Source: Paenibacillus sp. EZ-K15
GTDB taxonomy: Bacteria > Bacillota > Bacilli > Paenibacillales > Paenibacillaceae
Direction of reading: 5' to 3'
Assembly: GCF_002573715.1 (NCBI RefSeq)
Contig: NZ_PDHM01000016.1
Span: forward strand, 815,990-879,989
DNA: 64,000 bases
Both the position numbers and the translations under genes were made by a program. The number at the start of each line of letters is the position of its first letter. The stretch's first letter is position 1. Shown here piece by piece: positions 51,954 to 61,564 of the stretch. The notes beneath the pieces were generated by a model that was not told where the DNA came from, ran no database searches, and worked only from the letters and a program-made list of their open reading frames with translations.

Positions 51954-54900
51954 CTACGTCCCCGATTCGGCGCTACCTGTTGCGGCGCGATATTGCTCGA
52001 CCACGCTTGACAGCAGCTCCAGATAAGCGGAAGCCCAATCCAGCACCGCTTCCTTGCTGAGGCGCCGGGCGTCGTACGTCCATACCCCGCCAAGCTCTGG
52101 CACTTCCGCCCCTCGTGGTGCGGCGGCAGCACCACTCATATACAGCACAACATCGAATCGTTCCAATAGCGCCTCCCGCTCCTTGAACCCGTGCAACGCT
52201 GCTCCTGCAAATAGCGGGAACAAGGCAAATCCGGCTTCGGCTTGCGGCTGCTTTCTGATTTGCCGCGGGGTATAACATTCTCCCGCGTTCACCCGTTTGG
52301 CAGCATGCCGCAGCAGCGTATCGAAATCGCGCACCTCCCCAAAGTCGATTTCCTTCGGAGCAATAAGCCCGTTGTCCGTCATTGCCGGAAGCACAAGCCG
52401 GCCCATGCCGGACTCGCCGCGCCAGAAGTATAGATATACGGCATACGCCGCGGCTTCGACCGTTACCAAGCGGGATGCCGCAAGTTCCGTAAGTCCTTCC
52501 GCAACCATCGTATCCAGTTGGAACTGAACGCTGCCGATACGCTCCGCGGCATAACCATTGCAGACGCAGTCGTCTGCCACCGGCAGACCGCTCCAGCTCC
52601 AGCTCGCGAGCTCCCGATTTCTCGATTCCAGATAAGCCGCAAGCGATGCGATGGTGGGGTAGGTGAACAAATCCGTTACGCCCAGAGCGCCGGGATACAA
52701 CTCCTCCAGCCGTTGATGCGCCCGCACCAGCAGCAGCGATTCTCCCCCAACATCGAAGAAACGATGATGGATGCCGAAGTCGTCCCTTTGCAGAATTTCA
52801 TGCCATACGGCGGCAATCGCCAGTTCAATATCGCTTGCCGCTTCGACAAACGGAGTGGCGCTACCCGCCGCCAGCTCCGGCTCCGGCATCGCCTTCCGGT
52901 CGATTTTGCCGTTTGGAGACAGGGGCATGGCTGGCAGTTCCACCACGGCCTGCGGAACCATATAATCCGGCAGGCGAAGCGCTGCAAAATCCCGCAGTTC
53001 CTGATGGTCCACAGGTTCGGAGCCCACGATGTACGCGCATAAATATTCGCTTCCGCTTGTGGCGTCCCGCTTCATAACCACCGCTTCCGAGACCGCCGGA
53101 TGACCGAGCAGCACATGCTCGATTTCCCCACATTCGATGCGCTGGCCCCTTATTTTCACCTGATGGTCGATTCGGCCCAAATATTCGATCGTTCCGTCAG
53201 GCAGCCATCTGGCAAGGTCTCCTGTCCGATACATCAGACTGCCCTCCGTAAACGGATTATCGACGAACTTTTCTTCCGTCAAATCGGGCCGGCCGATATA
53301 ACCCCGCGCCAGACCCGCACCGGATATGCACAGTTCCCCGGCAATGCCGACAGGCTGGAGCTTCATCGATTCGCTCACGATATAAAGCGAGATGTTGTCG
53401 ATCGGCTTGCCAATCGGTACATTGATCGAAATATCGTTGATCGAAATATCGCCGTCAGAGCAATCGTAATAGGAAACGTCAACCGTCGCCTCGGTCGGGC
53501 CGTACAAGTTCACAAGCCTGGCATCGAACGGAACTCCGATCCGCTCGCGGAACCGCCGCACCTGATCCGCAATCAGCGCTTCGCCGCTGGCGAACACGTG
53601 ACGCAGGCTCTCCAGCCTGGCATCGCCGCGCAGCAAGCCGGGATGCTCCAGGAACAGGTGCAGCATGGACGGCACAAAATGCATCGTCGTTACGCCATGC
53701 CGCGCGATCGTATCCATCATAAGCGCGGGGTCCTTTTCGCCGCCCGGAGGCAGCAGGACCAGCTTGGCTCCCGCAAAGCTCCACCAGAACAGCTCCCAGA
53801 CCGATACATCGAAGGTAATCGGCGTTTTCTGCATAATGACTCCGCTTGCGTCCAGTTCGTATTGCTTCTGCATCCAACCGATCCGGTTGACGACGGAATG
53901 ATGCTCGATCATGACGCCTTTCGGCTGTCCGGTCGATCCCGAAGTATACAGCACATAAGCAAGCGATTGTGAATCATGCAGCTTCTCCACAGGGAAGTCG
54001 TCCCGCTCCTGCGCCAGCGTCTCTTGAACGTCCATAAATGGCAGGAACATCTCCAGCCCTTCCGGGGCATTGCCCTTCGTCAAGACAAGCTTGGCTCCGG
54101 AATTGTCCAGCATGTAATGGATACGCTCTGGCGGCAAGCCCGGCGCAACAGGCACATAAGCCCCGCCCGCCTTCAGCACGCCAAAGATTGCAATCATCAT
54201 CTCCAGGCTGCGATCCATCAAAACGGCTACGCGCTCCTCGCGCTGGACGCCTTGCTTTCTGAGCGTCTGCGCCATCTGGTTCGACCTCCGGTTTAATTCC
54301 GCATACGTCAATGCTCCGCTCTCCGCCGCAACCGCAACGGCCTGCGGCGTTTCCGCCGCTTGTCTTTCGAGGTAAACCTCTACCGTATCGCCGCTTGCAT
54401 ACGGCGCGGCCGTGCGATTGAACGCTTCGCTCTGCTTCTCTGCCTCCGAGGCGCCCTGCAGCCCGATCCCTCCGAGCGGCCGCTCCGGCTCCGCCAGTGC
54501 AAGGCCGACAATACGGAAATACCATTCCGCCATTCTGCGTATGCTGTCTTCCTTAAACAGCGCCGTCGCATATTCGATCGTCAAAGCTGCGCCTTTTGCG
54601 CCCTGATCCGCAATCTCAAACGTCAAGTCCAGCTTCGATACGCGATTGTCCGGCACCTGCACCTCGAATTGCAAGGCGTCCGCCACCGTCTGTCCGGCCT
54701 CCATATGCTGCATGACAAAGATCGTGTCAAACAGCGGATTGCGGCTCAGGTCACGCGGCACATCCAGCATCGTCACCATATGCTCAAACGGGAGCAAGCT
54801 GTTGTCCAGCGCCGCAAGCGCAATATCTTTGAGCTGCTCGGCGAACGCTCTGAACGGCAGTTCGCCGGATGGATGGCTTCGAATCGGCAGCGTATTGACA

Positions 54901-57900
54901 AACATGCCGACCAGAGACTCGGTTGCGGGATGGAAGCGGCCGGCGATCGGCGTGCCGACAATAAGATCGTCTTGCCCCGTCATCAGATGCAATAACGTAT
55001 GGTAGGCGGCAAGCCAGATATGGAATGGCGTAACGCCCCATTGCTCCGCCGCCGCCGAGGTCCCCTCGGCAAGCTCCGCCGAAATCGGCAGCGCAAGCTT
55101 GGCGCCTTCGAAGCTTTGTTCGGGCGGACGCGGATAATCGGTCGGCAGTTGCAGCACAGGAAGCGTACCCGCTAGCCGGAACGCCCAATACTGCTCTTGC
55201 TGCTCTCTCGCCTCCGAAGCCATCCACTCCTGCTGCCAAACGGCGGCATCCTTATAGTGAATGGGCAGCGGCTGCAAGGAGCCCCCGCGATACAGCTGCT
55301 CGAAATCGCGCGCCATCACATTCATAGACACGCCGTCGGCGACGATGTGGTGAATGTCCAGCAGCAGCGTATGCCGACTTTCGCCGTCTGTCGCGAGAAA
55401 CGCCCGAATTAACGGAGCCTTTCGCAAATCGAACGGGCGGACGACCGCGCGTGCAAATGTATTCAAGTCCGCCGCATCCATCAAGGCATGGACGGAGAGT
55501 TCAAACGAAACCCGCTCATGGACATGCTGCACCGGCTTTCCGTCTGCCCAGTCAAAGCTGGTGCGCAGCGGTTCATGGCGGTCAATCAGCCCCTGAATCG
55601 CCTCGCGAAGCCTGTCCTGATCAAGCTTGCCCGACAGGTTCAGAGCAAGCGAAAGATTGTAGGCCGTGCTATCGGGATAAAGCTGCTGCAGCACAAACAG
55701 CCTGTTCTGCGCGAGTGACAACGGGTAGAACGGTCGGCTTTCCGCTCGGGCAATAACCGTGACCCGCTTAGGCACCGCGTTGTCGATGCGGGCCGCCATT
55801 TCTCGCAGCAGGGGAGCGTCGAACACATCCTTCATCGCAAACGCCGCTCCATATCGCTGCTCGATCAAGCCCGCTAGCTGCGCGGCGCGCAAGGAATGAC
55901 CGCCCAATTGGAAGAAATGGGCTTCTCTCCCGATCACCGCCGGGTCGCCCGGCCCGCTTGCGGCCAGACCGAGCACCTCTCGCCAAAGCTCGGCCAGCCG
56001 CTGCTCCGTCGGCGTATTCGGCGCCTCGCCGCAAACCGCAGCTTCAGTGAAGCGGGGCTGCGGCAGGCGGCTGCGGTCGGCTTTGCCGCTCGGGCTTAGC
56101 GGAAACGCTTCCATAGCAATAAAATACGAAGGAATCATATACTCCGGCAGCAGCTCCTTAAGTGCGGCCCGAAGGCTCGCTTCCTCCGGCGCCTCCCCTT
56201 CCGCTGTCACTAGATATGCGCAAAGAGCCGGCTCTCCCGCATGGTCCGTCACCGCCGTCACCACGGCATCGCGAACTTCCGCCTGTAAGAGCAGTGCGTG
56301 CTCGATCTCGCCGCATTCGATGCGGAGACCGCGCAGCTTGACCTGATGGTCAAAGCGTCCCAAATATTCAATATTACCGTCCGGTAACCACCTTGCGCGA
56401 TCGCCGGTACGGTACAGCTTCTCTCCTACGGCAAACGGATTCCGAACAAAGCTTTGCTCCGTCAAATCCGGCCTGTTACGATATCCGCGCGCAAGACCGG
56501 CACCCGCGATGCACAGCTCGCCGGACACGCCGATCGGCTGCAGTCTCATCCGCTCGTCCACAATGTAGAGCCGGATGTTATGGATTGGCTTGCCGATCGG
56601 AATCGTACCAGCCCCAGCGTCCGGGCAATCGTAATAGCTGACATCGACCGTCGCTTCCGTCGGGCCGTACAGATTAATGAGCCGACACCCTCCGCCGCCG
56701 CGCTCCAACAGGCTGTAAAAACCTGCGACATGTGCGGGCTTGAGCGCTTCGCCGCTCGCAAATACGTATCGCAGGGCACAAAGTTCGCCGCCTCTGCCGC
56801 TATCCGCCGCATAGGGCAAAAAGACACCAAGCATGGACGGCACATAATGCATGACCGTAACCGCCTGCTCCTCAATCGCGCGCAGCATGACCGATGGCTC
56901 CTTCTCCCCGCCGGGCTCCAGCAAATAAAGCGAAGCGCCGGCAAAGCTCCACCAGAACAGCTCCCATACGGAAACGTCGAACGTAATCGGCGTTTTTTGC
57001 AAAATCACGTCACGCTCATTCAGCGGATAAGCCGTCTGCATCCAGTTCAGCCGGTTGATCACCGCGCGGTGCTCCACCATAACGCCTTTGGGTTTGCCGG
57101 TGGAGCCTGACGTATAAATGACATACGCCAAATGCTCGGGGCCTGCTTGAGGCGGCAGATCCGTTTCTTCTTCGCCCTTCGGCAGCTCCGATGCGGCTGC
57201 CGCCGCAAGCGCGTCCAGATCGAGCGTTTCTCCCTGGAAGGCCGGGAGCGTATGAATCCACTTGGCCCCGGACAGAAGCAGCCTGGCCCCGCTATCCTCC
57301 AGAATGCCGCGGATCCGCTCTTGCGGATGCTCAGGGTCGATTGGCAGATAGGCCCCGCCCGCCTTGAGCACCGCTATGATTGTAATCATCATGGACAACG
57401 AGCGCTGAGCGGCAATCGGCACAATCGTTTCGACCGTCACCCCCTTGCTTCTCAGCACGGCAGCCATGCGTTCGGCGCGTTCATTCAGCTCCCCATATGT
57501 CAGCGAACCTTCGGCCGATCGCACCGCCGGGAGGTCGGGCCACCGCCGGGCGGACTCGGCGAACCATCCGTGAATCGTCTTCTCCGCCGGGTACGGATGT
57601 CCCGTATCATTCCATGCCGCAATAGCGGCTTCTTCAGCAGGCGTCGTCATTGCAACATCGCCACAGTTCAGGTCGGGGCTGGCGGCCGTTTGTTCCAAAA
57701 TGTAAAGCAGCCGCGCCGCCAACCGCTTCATCGTGCCTTTATCGAACAATCCCGTATTATACTCCAGCTCCGCCCGCAGACCGCCTTCGCCATCGCTGTA
57801 CAGATCGAGTTTGAAGTCCAGCTTGGATGTTCCGTGGCTGACGGGCAAAGGCTCCATGCTCCAACCAATGCCGCGCGCCGCCAGCTTCTCGTCTTCAAAT

Positions 57901-60900
57901 TGGTTGTGAACGATCAGCATCGTATCGAACAGCGGGTTGCGCGACGGGTCATGCGGATGCCGGGCCGCTTCCATCATGTGTTCGAAGCTGACATCGCCAT
58001 GCTCGTATGCGGCAAGCAAACGTCCATGAGTCTCGCGTACAAACGCCAGGATCGGCAGCTCGTCGGCCACCCGCATCCGAATCGGCAAAAATTGGTTGAA
58101 CATGCCGATCATCCGGGCCGTGTCCGGATGCGTCCGGCCTGCCGCCAAAGTACCGATTGCAAATTCCGACTGATGCGTCGTTCCCTTGAGCAACAGCGCG
58201 TAAGCCGCAAAAAGCAGGCTGTTCATGCTCGCTCCGGCGCTTGCGGCCGTCTCTTTCAGTCGTGCAGCGAGCGCCGCCGAAATATGGAAGGTATACGTAT
58301 CGCCCGCAAATGTCTGACGGTCGCCGCGCGGCCGATCCAGCGGCATATCGAGCGGCGCCGGCGGCTCTGCAAGCTGCTCCGTCCAATACGCTCGGCTTGC
58401 CCAGGCCCGCTCCGAGCCGGACTGCCGCTCCTGCCAAACGGCATAATCCTTGTAATGCAGAGCCAGAGGCGCAAGTTCCGCGCCGTCAATCAAAGCGGTC
58501 AACTCCTCCAGCAGCAGCTTGACGGATATGCCGTCCGCCGCGATGTGGTGAATGTTGAGCAGCAGATAAGCCTCCGCTCCTTCCGATTCGGGCCGGCAAT
58601 AACATGCGGCGAGCAGCGGCGCTGCGGCAAGCTCAAGCGGCCGGAAAAACTCGCCCAAGCATTCCGGCAGCGGCGTCTCCACGAGCTTCACCGTATGCAG
58701 AATAAAGGCGGCCGAATCGTGCACGATCTGGGCCGGAACGCCGTCGATCCAATGATAGGAGGTCCGCAGCGGTTCATGCCGTTCGATCAACTTCCGAAGC
58801 GCTAGCTCGATTCTGGTCTCATTGATCGCACCTGTTATTTTAAGCGCAAGCGGAATATGGTAAGTTAGTCCGATATCAGCTATGCTTTCCGCCAAAAACA
58901 TGCGGCGCTGCGGCAGGCTGAGCGGATAGGATGCGGCTTTTGGCGCTTCTGCAACAGGTTCGTACGCTTCCTTAGCAGCCCTGTCGATCCAAGCCGCCTG
59001 CTCTCTGACCGTCGGCAGCTTGAAAATTTCCTGGAGCGACATGCGCACCCGGCAATGCTTGTAGATTGCCGAGGTCAATGCGGCCGCCTTCAGGGAATGG
59101 CCGCCATGCTCAAAAAAGTGGTCAAGCGCGCCAACCTGCCCCGCATGAAGCACTTCTTGCCACAATCCTGCGACAAGGATCTCCGTATCTGTGGCAGGCG
59201 CTTCATATGGGACCACACGCTCCGGCGCTGGTAGACGTTTTTTGTCCACCTTGCCGCTCCCGTTCAGCGGCAGCTTCTCCAACTGCACAAACGCGGCGGG
59301 AATCATAAATGCCGGCAGCTTGCCTGTCAGTTGGCTCCGAACGCTTGCCTGCCCTTCGGTTTGCTCCGCCACGATATAAGCGCATAAATACGGCGCACCG
59401 TCATTCTCGATCAGCGCCACGAACGCTTCCTTAACGCCCGCGCAATCCAGCAGTCTGCTTTCGATTTCGCCCAATTCAATCCGGTAACCCCGCAGCTTGA
59501 CCTGACTGTCGATCCGGTCCAGAAACTCCAAATTTCCGTCAGGCAGGCGGCGCACCAGGTCGCCGGTTCCGTACACGGTTTCGCCTTCCCGGAATGGATG
59601 CGTCCGGAACTTTGAAGCGGTCTGCTCCGGCAAATTCACATAGCCGGATGCGACACCGTCTCCTGCAATCCACAGCTCGCCCGGCACCCAGTCCGGCTGC
59701 AATCGGCCCTGCTCGTTCAGCACCAGCGTTTCCGAACGCGCGATCGGCGTGCCAATCGGCACGGTGGCCGTTCCTTGTCCGTCCCATGTTTCCGTGATCG
59801 GATAACAAGTGGCGAACACCGTCGTTTCCGTAGGACCGTAAACATGCAGCAGCACGCCCGGTCCAAGCGCGCGGAGCGCTTTGCGGATATGCGGCACGGA
59901 AGCCCGCTCTCCACCAAATAAAATATGGCGCAGGCCGCGCAGCGACTCCAGCCCATGATCGACCAGCGTATTGAACAGCGCCGTCGTTACAAAGAATGCA
60001 GTAATGCCTCTGCTCTCAATCAGCTCGGTCAGCCGCATAATGTCGGCAACCTCTTCCTCGCCGACCAGCGTCAGCTTCGCGCCGTTCAACAGCGCTCCGT
60101 ATAAATCGAACGTTGAACCGTCAAAGGCGTAGTTGGAAAGCTGCAACAGCGCATCGTTTTCCGAAATGCTTATATAATCGGTATGGACGGCAATCCGGGA
60201 CACATTGCGATGCTTGGTCATAATCCCTTTCGGCTTGCCCGTCGAGCCGGACGTGTACATGATATAAGCGAGATCATCCGCCGAGCCGTCGATGTTCAGA
60301 TTATGGACGGATTCGTCCGCCCATTTCGTATCGAGTCCATCAATGTCGACGACATCGATGCTGTCTCCGGCAATCCGGGCGCCCATCTCCATCGTCGCAG
60401 CCGCAGCCACGATCGCCCCCGCTTCCGTATCCTGCAGCATAAACAATATCCGCTCTTCGGGATATTGGGAGTCAATCGGCACATAGACGGCTCCCGCTTT
60501 CAGCACAGCCAATATCGCCGCAATCATATCAGGCGAGCGCAAGAGCAGCAGCGCCACCTTCGTCCCCGGCGCGACGCCGCGACGTACAAGCGCGTGCGCA
60601 AACCGGTTGGAACGTTCGTTCAGCTCACTGTAGGTATACGCCAGCTCGCCCATTTCAACGGCAATTTGCTGCGGTGTCTCCACCGCTTGCCGTTCAAACA
60701 GCCTGTGCAGCGACAGCTCTTGCGGTGGTGCGGCGAATGAACGGCCAAGCCGGAGCAGCCGTTCCCGCTCTTGCTCCTCGATGGGTTCAAGCTCGTCAAG
60801 CGCAGCATGCGGCTGCGCGGCGACTGCCCGAGCCAGCGCTACATAATGCCGAGCCAATTGTCGGGCGGCACGCTCATCGTACAAATCCAGCGCATACTCC

Positions 60901-61550
60901 AGCGTAAATGCGATACTAACGCCGTTATCCGCGCACTCCCAAGTCAGGTCAAACTTGGCCGAGCCGCTGTCCATCGCTTGGGGTGCATAAACGACATCCT
61001 TGCCCCGCCATTCGGGCAGCTCCATATTTTGCAGCGTAAACACCGAATCGAACAGCGGATTCCGCCCATATTCCCGTTTCACATTCGCCAACTCGGCTAT
61101 TTCTTCATAAGGCACATCCCCGTTGCCGATAGCCGCAAGCGCCTCCCCATTGACCTGCATCAGCCATTGATCGAAACGCAAACCGCTTTGCCCGCGCAGG
61201 CGGATCGGAACCATGTTGACGAACATCCCGACTACGCTTTGCAGCTCCGGCCTCATCCGTCTCGCGGCTGCCGTGCCGACAACGATGTCGGATTCGCCCG
61301 TATATTTCGCCAGCAGCACATAATAAATCGAAAGCAGGACGGTGTATAACGTTACGCCCTCGAGTCCAGCCAACGCCCGCAGCGATCCGGCAAGCCCCGG
61401 CTCCAGCTCGAAGCGCTCAATTGCCCCGCGATAGCTTGGCGTCTGCGGCCTTAGACGGGGGGACGGAAGCGCCGGTGACAGCACACCATCCCGAAAGATT
61501 TCGTGCCAATAAAGCTTCTGACGTTCCAGCCAGCCGCCGCTTCGGCCCAC
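51954..61550 (-). CDS. NRPS: (C-lobe)-A-T-C-A-T-C-A-T-half-C
   Basis: 3198 residues from GTG 61550, but this is probably the 3' part of a longer gene (frameshift at 61571-61574). Residues 1-275 are only the second lobe of a C domain. A1 (about 290-780) reads DGFFLGVVFK, near Ile codes. A2 (about 1330-1830) and A3 (about 2400-2880) both read DVWHFSLVDK, identical to the Ser code of EntF. Carriers HGGHSL, LGGHSL, VGGESL near 816, 1883, 2936; C domains NIHHIAADG (about 1001) and DIHHIVADG (about 2068). After the last carrier a ~215-residue segment (VQFQLDTMVAEGL ... WTYDARRLSKEAVLDW) resembles a C-domain second lobe without HHxxxDG. No epimerase. Predicted Ile-Ser-Ser. Confidence 0.93.
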   Translation of the reverse strand: MGRSGGWLERQKLYWHEIFRDGVLSPALPSPRLRPQTPSYRGAIERFELEPGLAGSLRALAGLEGVTLYTVLLSIYYVLLAKYTGESDIVVGTAAARRMRPELQSVVGMFVNMVPIRLRGQSGLRFDQWLMQVNGEALAAIGNGDVPYEEIAELANVKREYGRNPLFDSVFTLQNMELPEWRGKDVVYAPQAMDSGSAKFDLTWECADNGVSIAFTLEYALDLYDERAARQLARHYVALARAVAAQPHAALDELEPIEEQERERLLRLGRSFAAPPQELSLHRLFERQAVETPQQIAVEMGELAYTYSELNERSNRFAHALVRRGVAPGTKVALLLLRSPDMIAAILAVLKAGAVYVPIDSQYPEERILFMLQDTEAGAIVAAAATMEMGARIAGDSIDVVDIDGLDTKWADESVHNLNIDGSADDLAYIMYTSGSTGKPKGIMTKHRNVSRIAVHTDYISISENDALLQLSNYAFDGSTFDLYGALLNGAKLTLVGEEEVADIMRLTELIESRGITAFFVTTALFNTLVDHGLESLRGLRHILFGGERASVPHIRKALRALGPGVLLHVYGPTETTVFATCYPITETWDGQGTATVPIGTPIARSETLVLNEQGRLQPDWVPGELWIAGDGVASGYVNLPEQTASKFRTHPFREGETVYGTGDLVRRLPDGNLEFLDRIDSQVKLRGYRIELGEIESRLLDCAGVKEAFVALIENDGAPYLCAYIVAEQTEGQASVRSQLTGKLPAFMIPAAFVQLEKLPLNGSGKVDKKRLPAPERVVPYEAPATDTEILVAGLWQEVLHAGQVGALDHFFEHGGHSLKAAALTSAIYKHCRVRMSLQEIFKLPTVREQAAWIDRAAKEAYEPVAEAPKAASYPLSLPQRRMFLAESIADIGLTYHIPLALKITGAINETRIELALRKLIERHEPLRTSYHWIDGVPAQIVHDSAAFILHTVKLVETPLPECLGEFFRPLELAAAPLLAACYCRPESEGAEAYLLLNIHHIAADGISVKLLLEELTALIDGAELAPLALHYKDYAVWQERQSGSERAWASRAYWTEQLAEPPAPLDMPLDRPRGDRQTFAGDTYTFHISAALAARLKETAASAGASMNSLLFAAYALLLKGTTHQSEFAIGTLAAGRTHPDTARMIGMFNQFLPIRMRVADELPILAFVRETHGRLLAAYEHGDVSFEHMMEAARHPHDPSRNPLFDTMLIVHNQFEDEKLAARGIGWSMEPLPVSHGTSKLDFKLDLYSDGEGGLRAELEYNTGLFDKGTMKRLAARLLYILEQTAASPDLNCGDVAMTTPAEEAAIAAWNDTGHPYPAEKTIHGWFAESARRWPDLPAVRSAEGSLTYGELNERAERMAAVLRSKGVTVETIVPIAAQRSLSMMITIIAVLKAGGAYLPIDPEHPQERIRGILEDSGARLLLSGAKWIHTLPAFQGETLDLDALAAAAASELPKGEEETDLPPQAGPEHLAYVIYTSGSTGKPKGVMVEHRAVINRLNWMQTAYPLNERDVILQKTPITFDVSVWELFWWSFAGASLYLLEPGGEKEPSVMLRAIEEQAVTVMHYVPSMLGVFLPYAADSGRGGELCALRYVFASGEALKPAHVAGFYSLLERGGGGCRLINLYGPTEATVDVSYYDCPDAGAGTIPIGKPIHNIRLYIVDERMRLQPIGVSGELCIAGAGLARGYRNRPDLTEQSFVRNPFAVGEKLYRTGDRARWLPDGNIEYLGRFDHQVKLRGLRIECGEIEHALLLQAEVRDAVVTAVTDHAGEPALCAYLVTAEGEAPEEASLRAALKELLPEYMIPSYFIAMEAFPLSPSGKADRSRLPQPRFTEAAVCGEAPNTPTEQRLAELWREVLGLAASGPGDPAVIGREAHFFQLGGHSLRAAQLAGLIEQRYGAAFAMKDVFDAPLLREMAARIDNAVPKRVTVIARAESRPFYPLSLAQNRLFVLQQLYPDSTAYNLSLALNLSGKLDQDRLREAIQGLIDRHEPLRTSFDWADGKPVQHVHERVSFELSVHALMDAADLNTFARAVVRPFDLRKAPLIRAFLATDGESRHTLLLDIHHIVADGVSMNVMARDFEQLYRGGSLQPLPIHYKDAAVWQQEWMASEAREQQEQYWAFRLAGTLPVLQLPTDYPRPPEQSFEGAKLALPISAELAEGTSAAAEQWGVTPFHIWLAAYHTLLHLMTGQDDLIVGTPIAGRFHPATESLVGMFVNTLPIRSHPSGELPFRAFAEQLKDIALAALDNSLLPFEHMVTMLDVPRDLSRNPLFDTIFVMQHMEAGQTVADALQFEVQVPDNRVSKLDLTFEIADQGAKGAALTIEYATALFKEDSIRRMAEWYFRIVGLALAEPERPLGGIGLQGASEAEKQSEAFNRTAAPYASGDTVEVYLERQAAETPQAVAVAAESGALTYAELNRRSNQMAQTLRKQGVQREERVAVLMDRSLEMMIAIFGVLKAGGAYVPVAPGLPPERIHYMLDNSGAKLVLTKGNAPEGLEMFLPFMDVQETLAQERDDFPVEKLHDSQSLAYVLYTSGSTGQPKGVMIEHHSVVNRIGWMQKQYELDASGVIMQKTPITFDVSVWELFWWSFAGAKLVLLPPGGEKDPALMMDTIARHGVTTMHFVPSMLHLFLEHPGLLRGDARLESLRHVFASGEALIADQVRRFRERIGVPFDARLVNLYGPTEATVDVSYYDCSDGDISINDISINVPIGKPIDNISLYIVSESMKLQPVGIAGELCISGAGLARGYIGRPDLTEEKFVDNPFTEGSLMYRTGDLARWLPDGTIEYLGRIDHQVKIRGQRIECGEIEHVLLGHPAVSEAVVMKRDATSGSEYLCAYIVGSEPVDHQELRDFAALRLPDYMVPQAVVELPAMPLSPNGKIDRKAMPEPELAAGSATPFVEAASDIELAIAAVWHEILQRDDFGIHHRFFDVGGESLLLVRAHQRLEELYPGALGVTDLFTYPTIASLAAYLESRNRELASWSWSGLPVADDCVCNGYAAERIGSVQFQLDTMVAEGLTELAASRLVTVEAAAYAVYLYFWRGESGMGRLVLPAMTDNGLIAPKEIDFGEVRDFDTLLRHAAKRVNAGECYTPRQIRKQPQAEAGFALFPLFAGAALHGFKEREALLERFDVVLYMSGAAAAPRGAEVPELGGVWTYDARRLSKEAVLDWASAYLELLSSVVEQYRAATGSAESGT

Positions 61551-61564
61551 TTCCTCCCATAGCG

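Noticed and set aside
57132..58805. A 557-codon open frame on the plus strand inside the NRPS gene, and many other long plus-strand frames at 34.6-64 kb
   Set aside because: They are antisense shadows of GC-rich NRPS/PKS coding DNA: Arg/His/Gln-rich, no RBS, no family resemblance, and the minus-strand domains explain the region fully.
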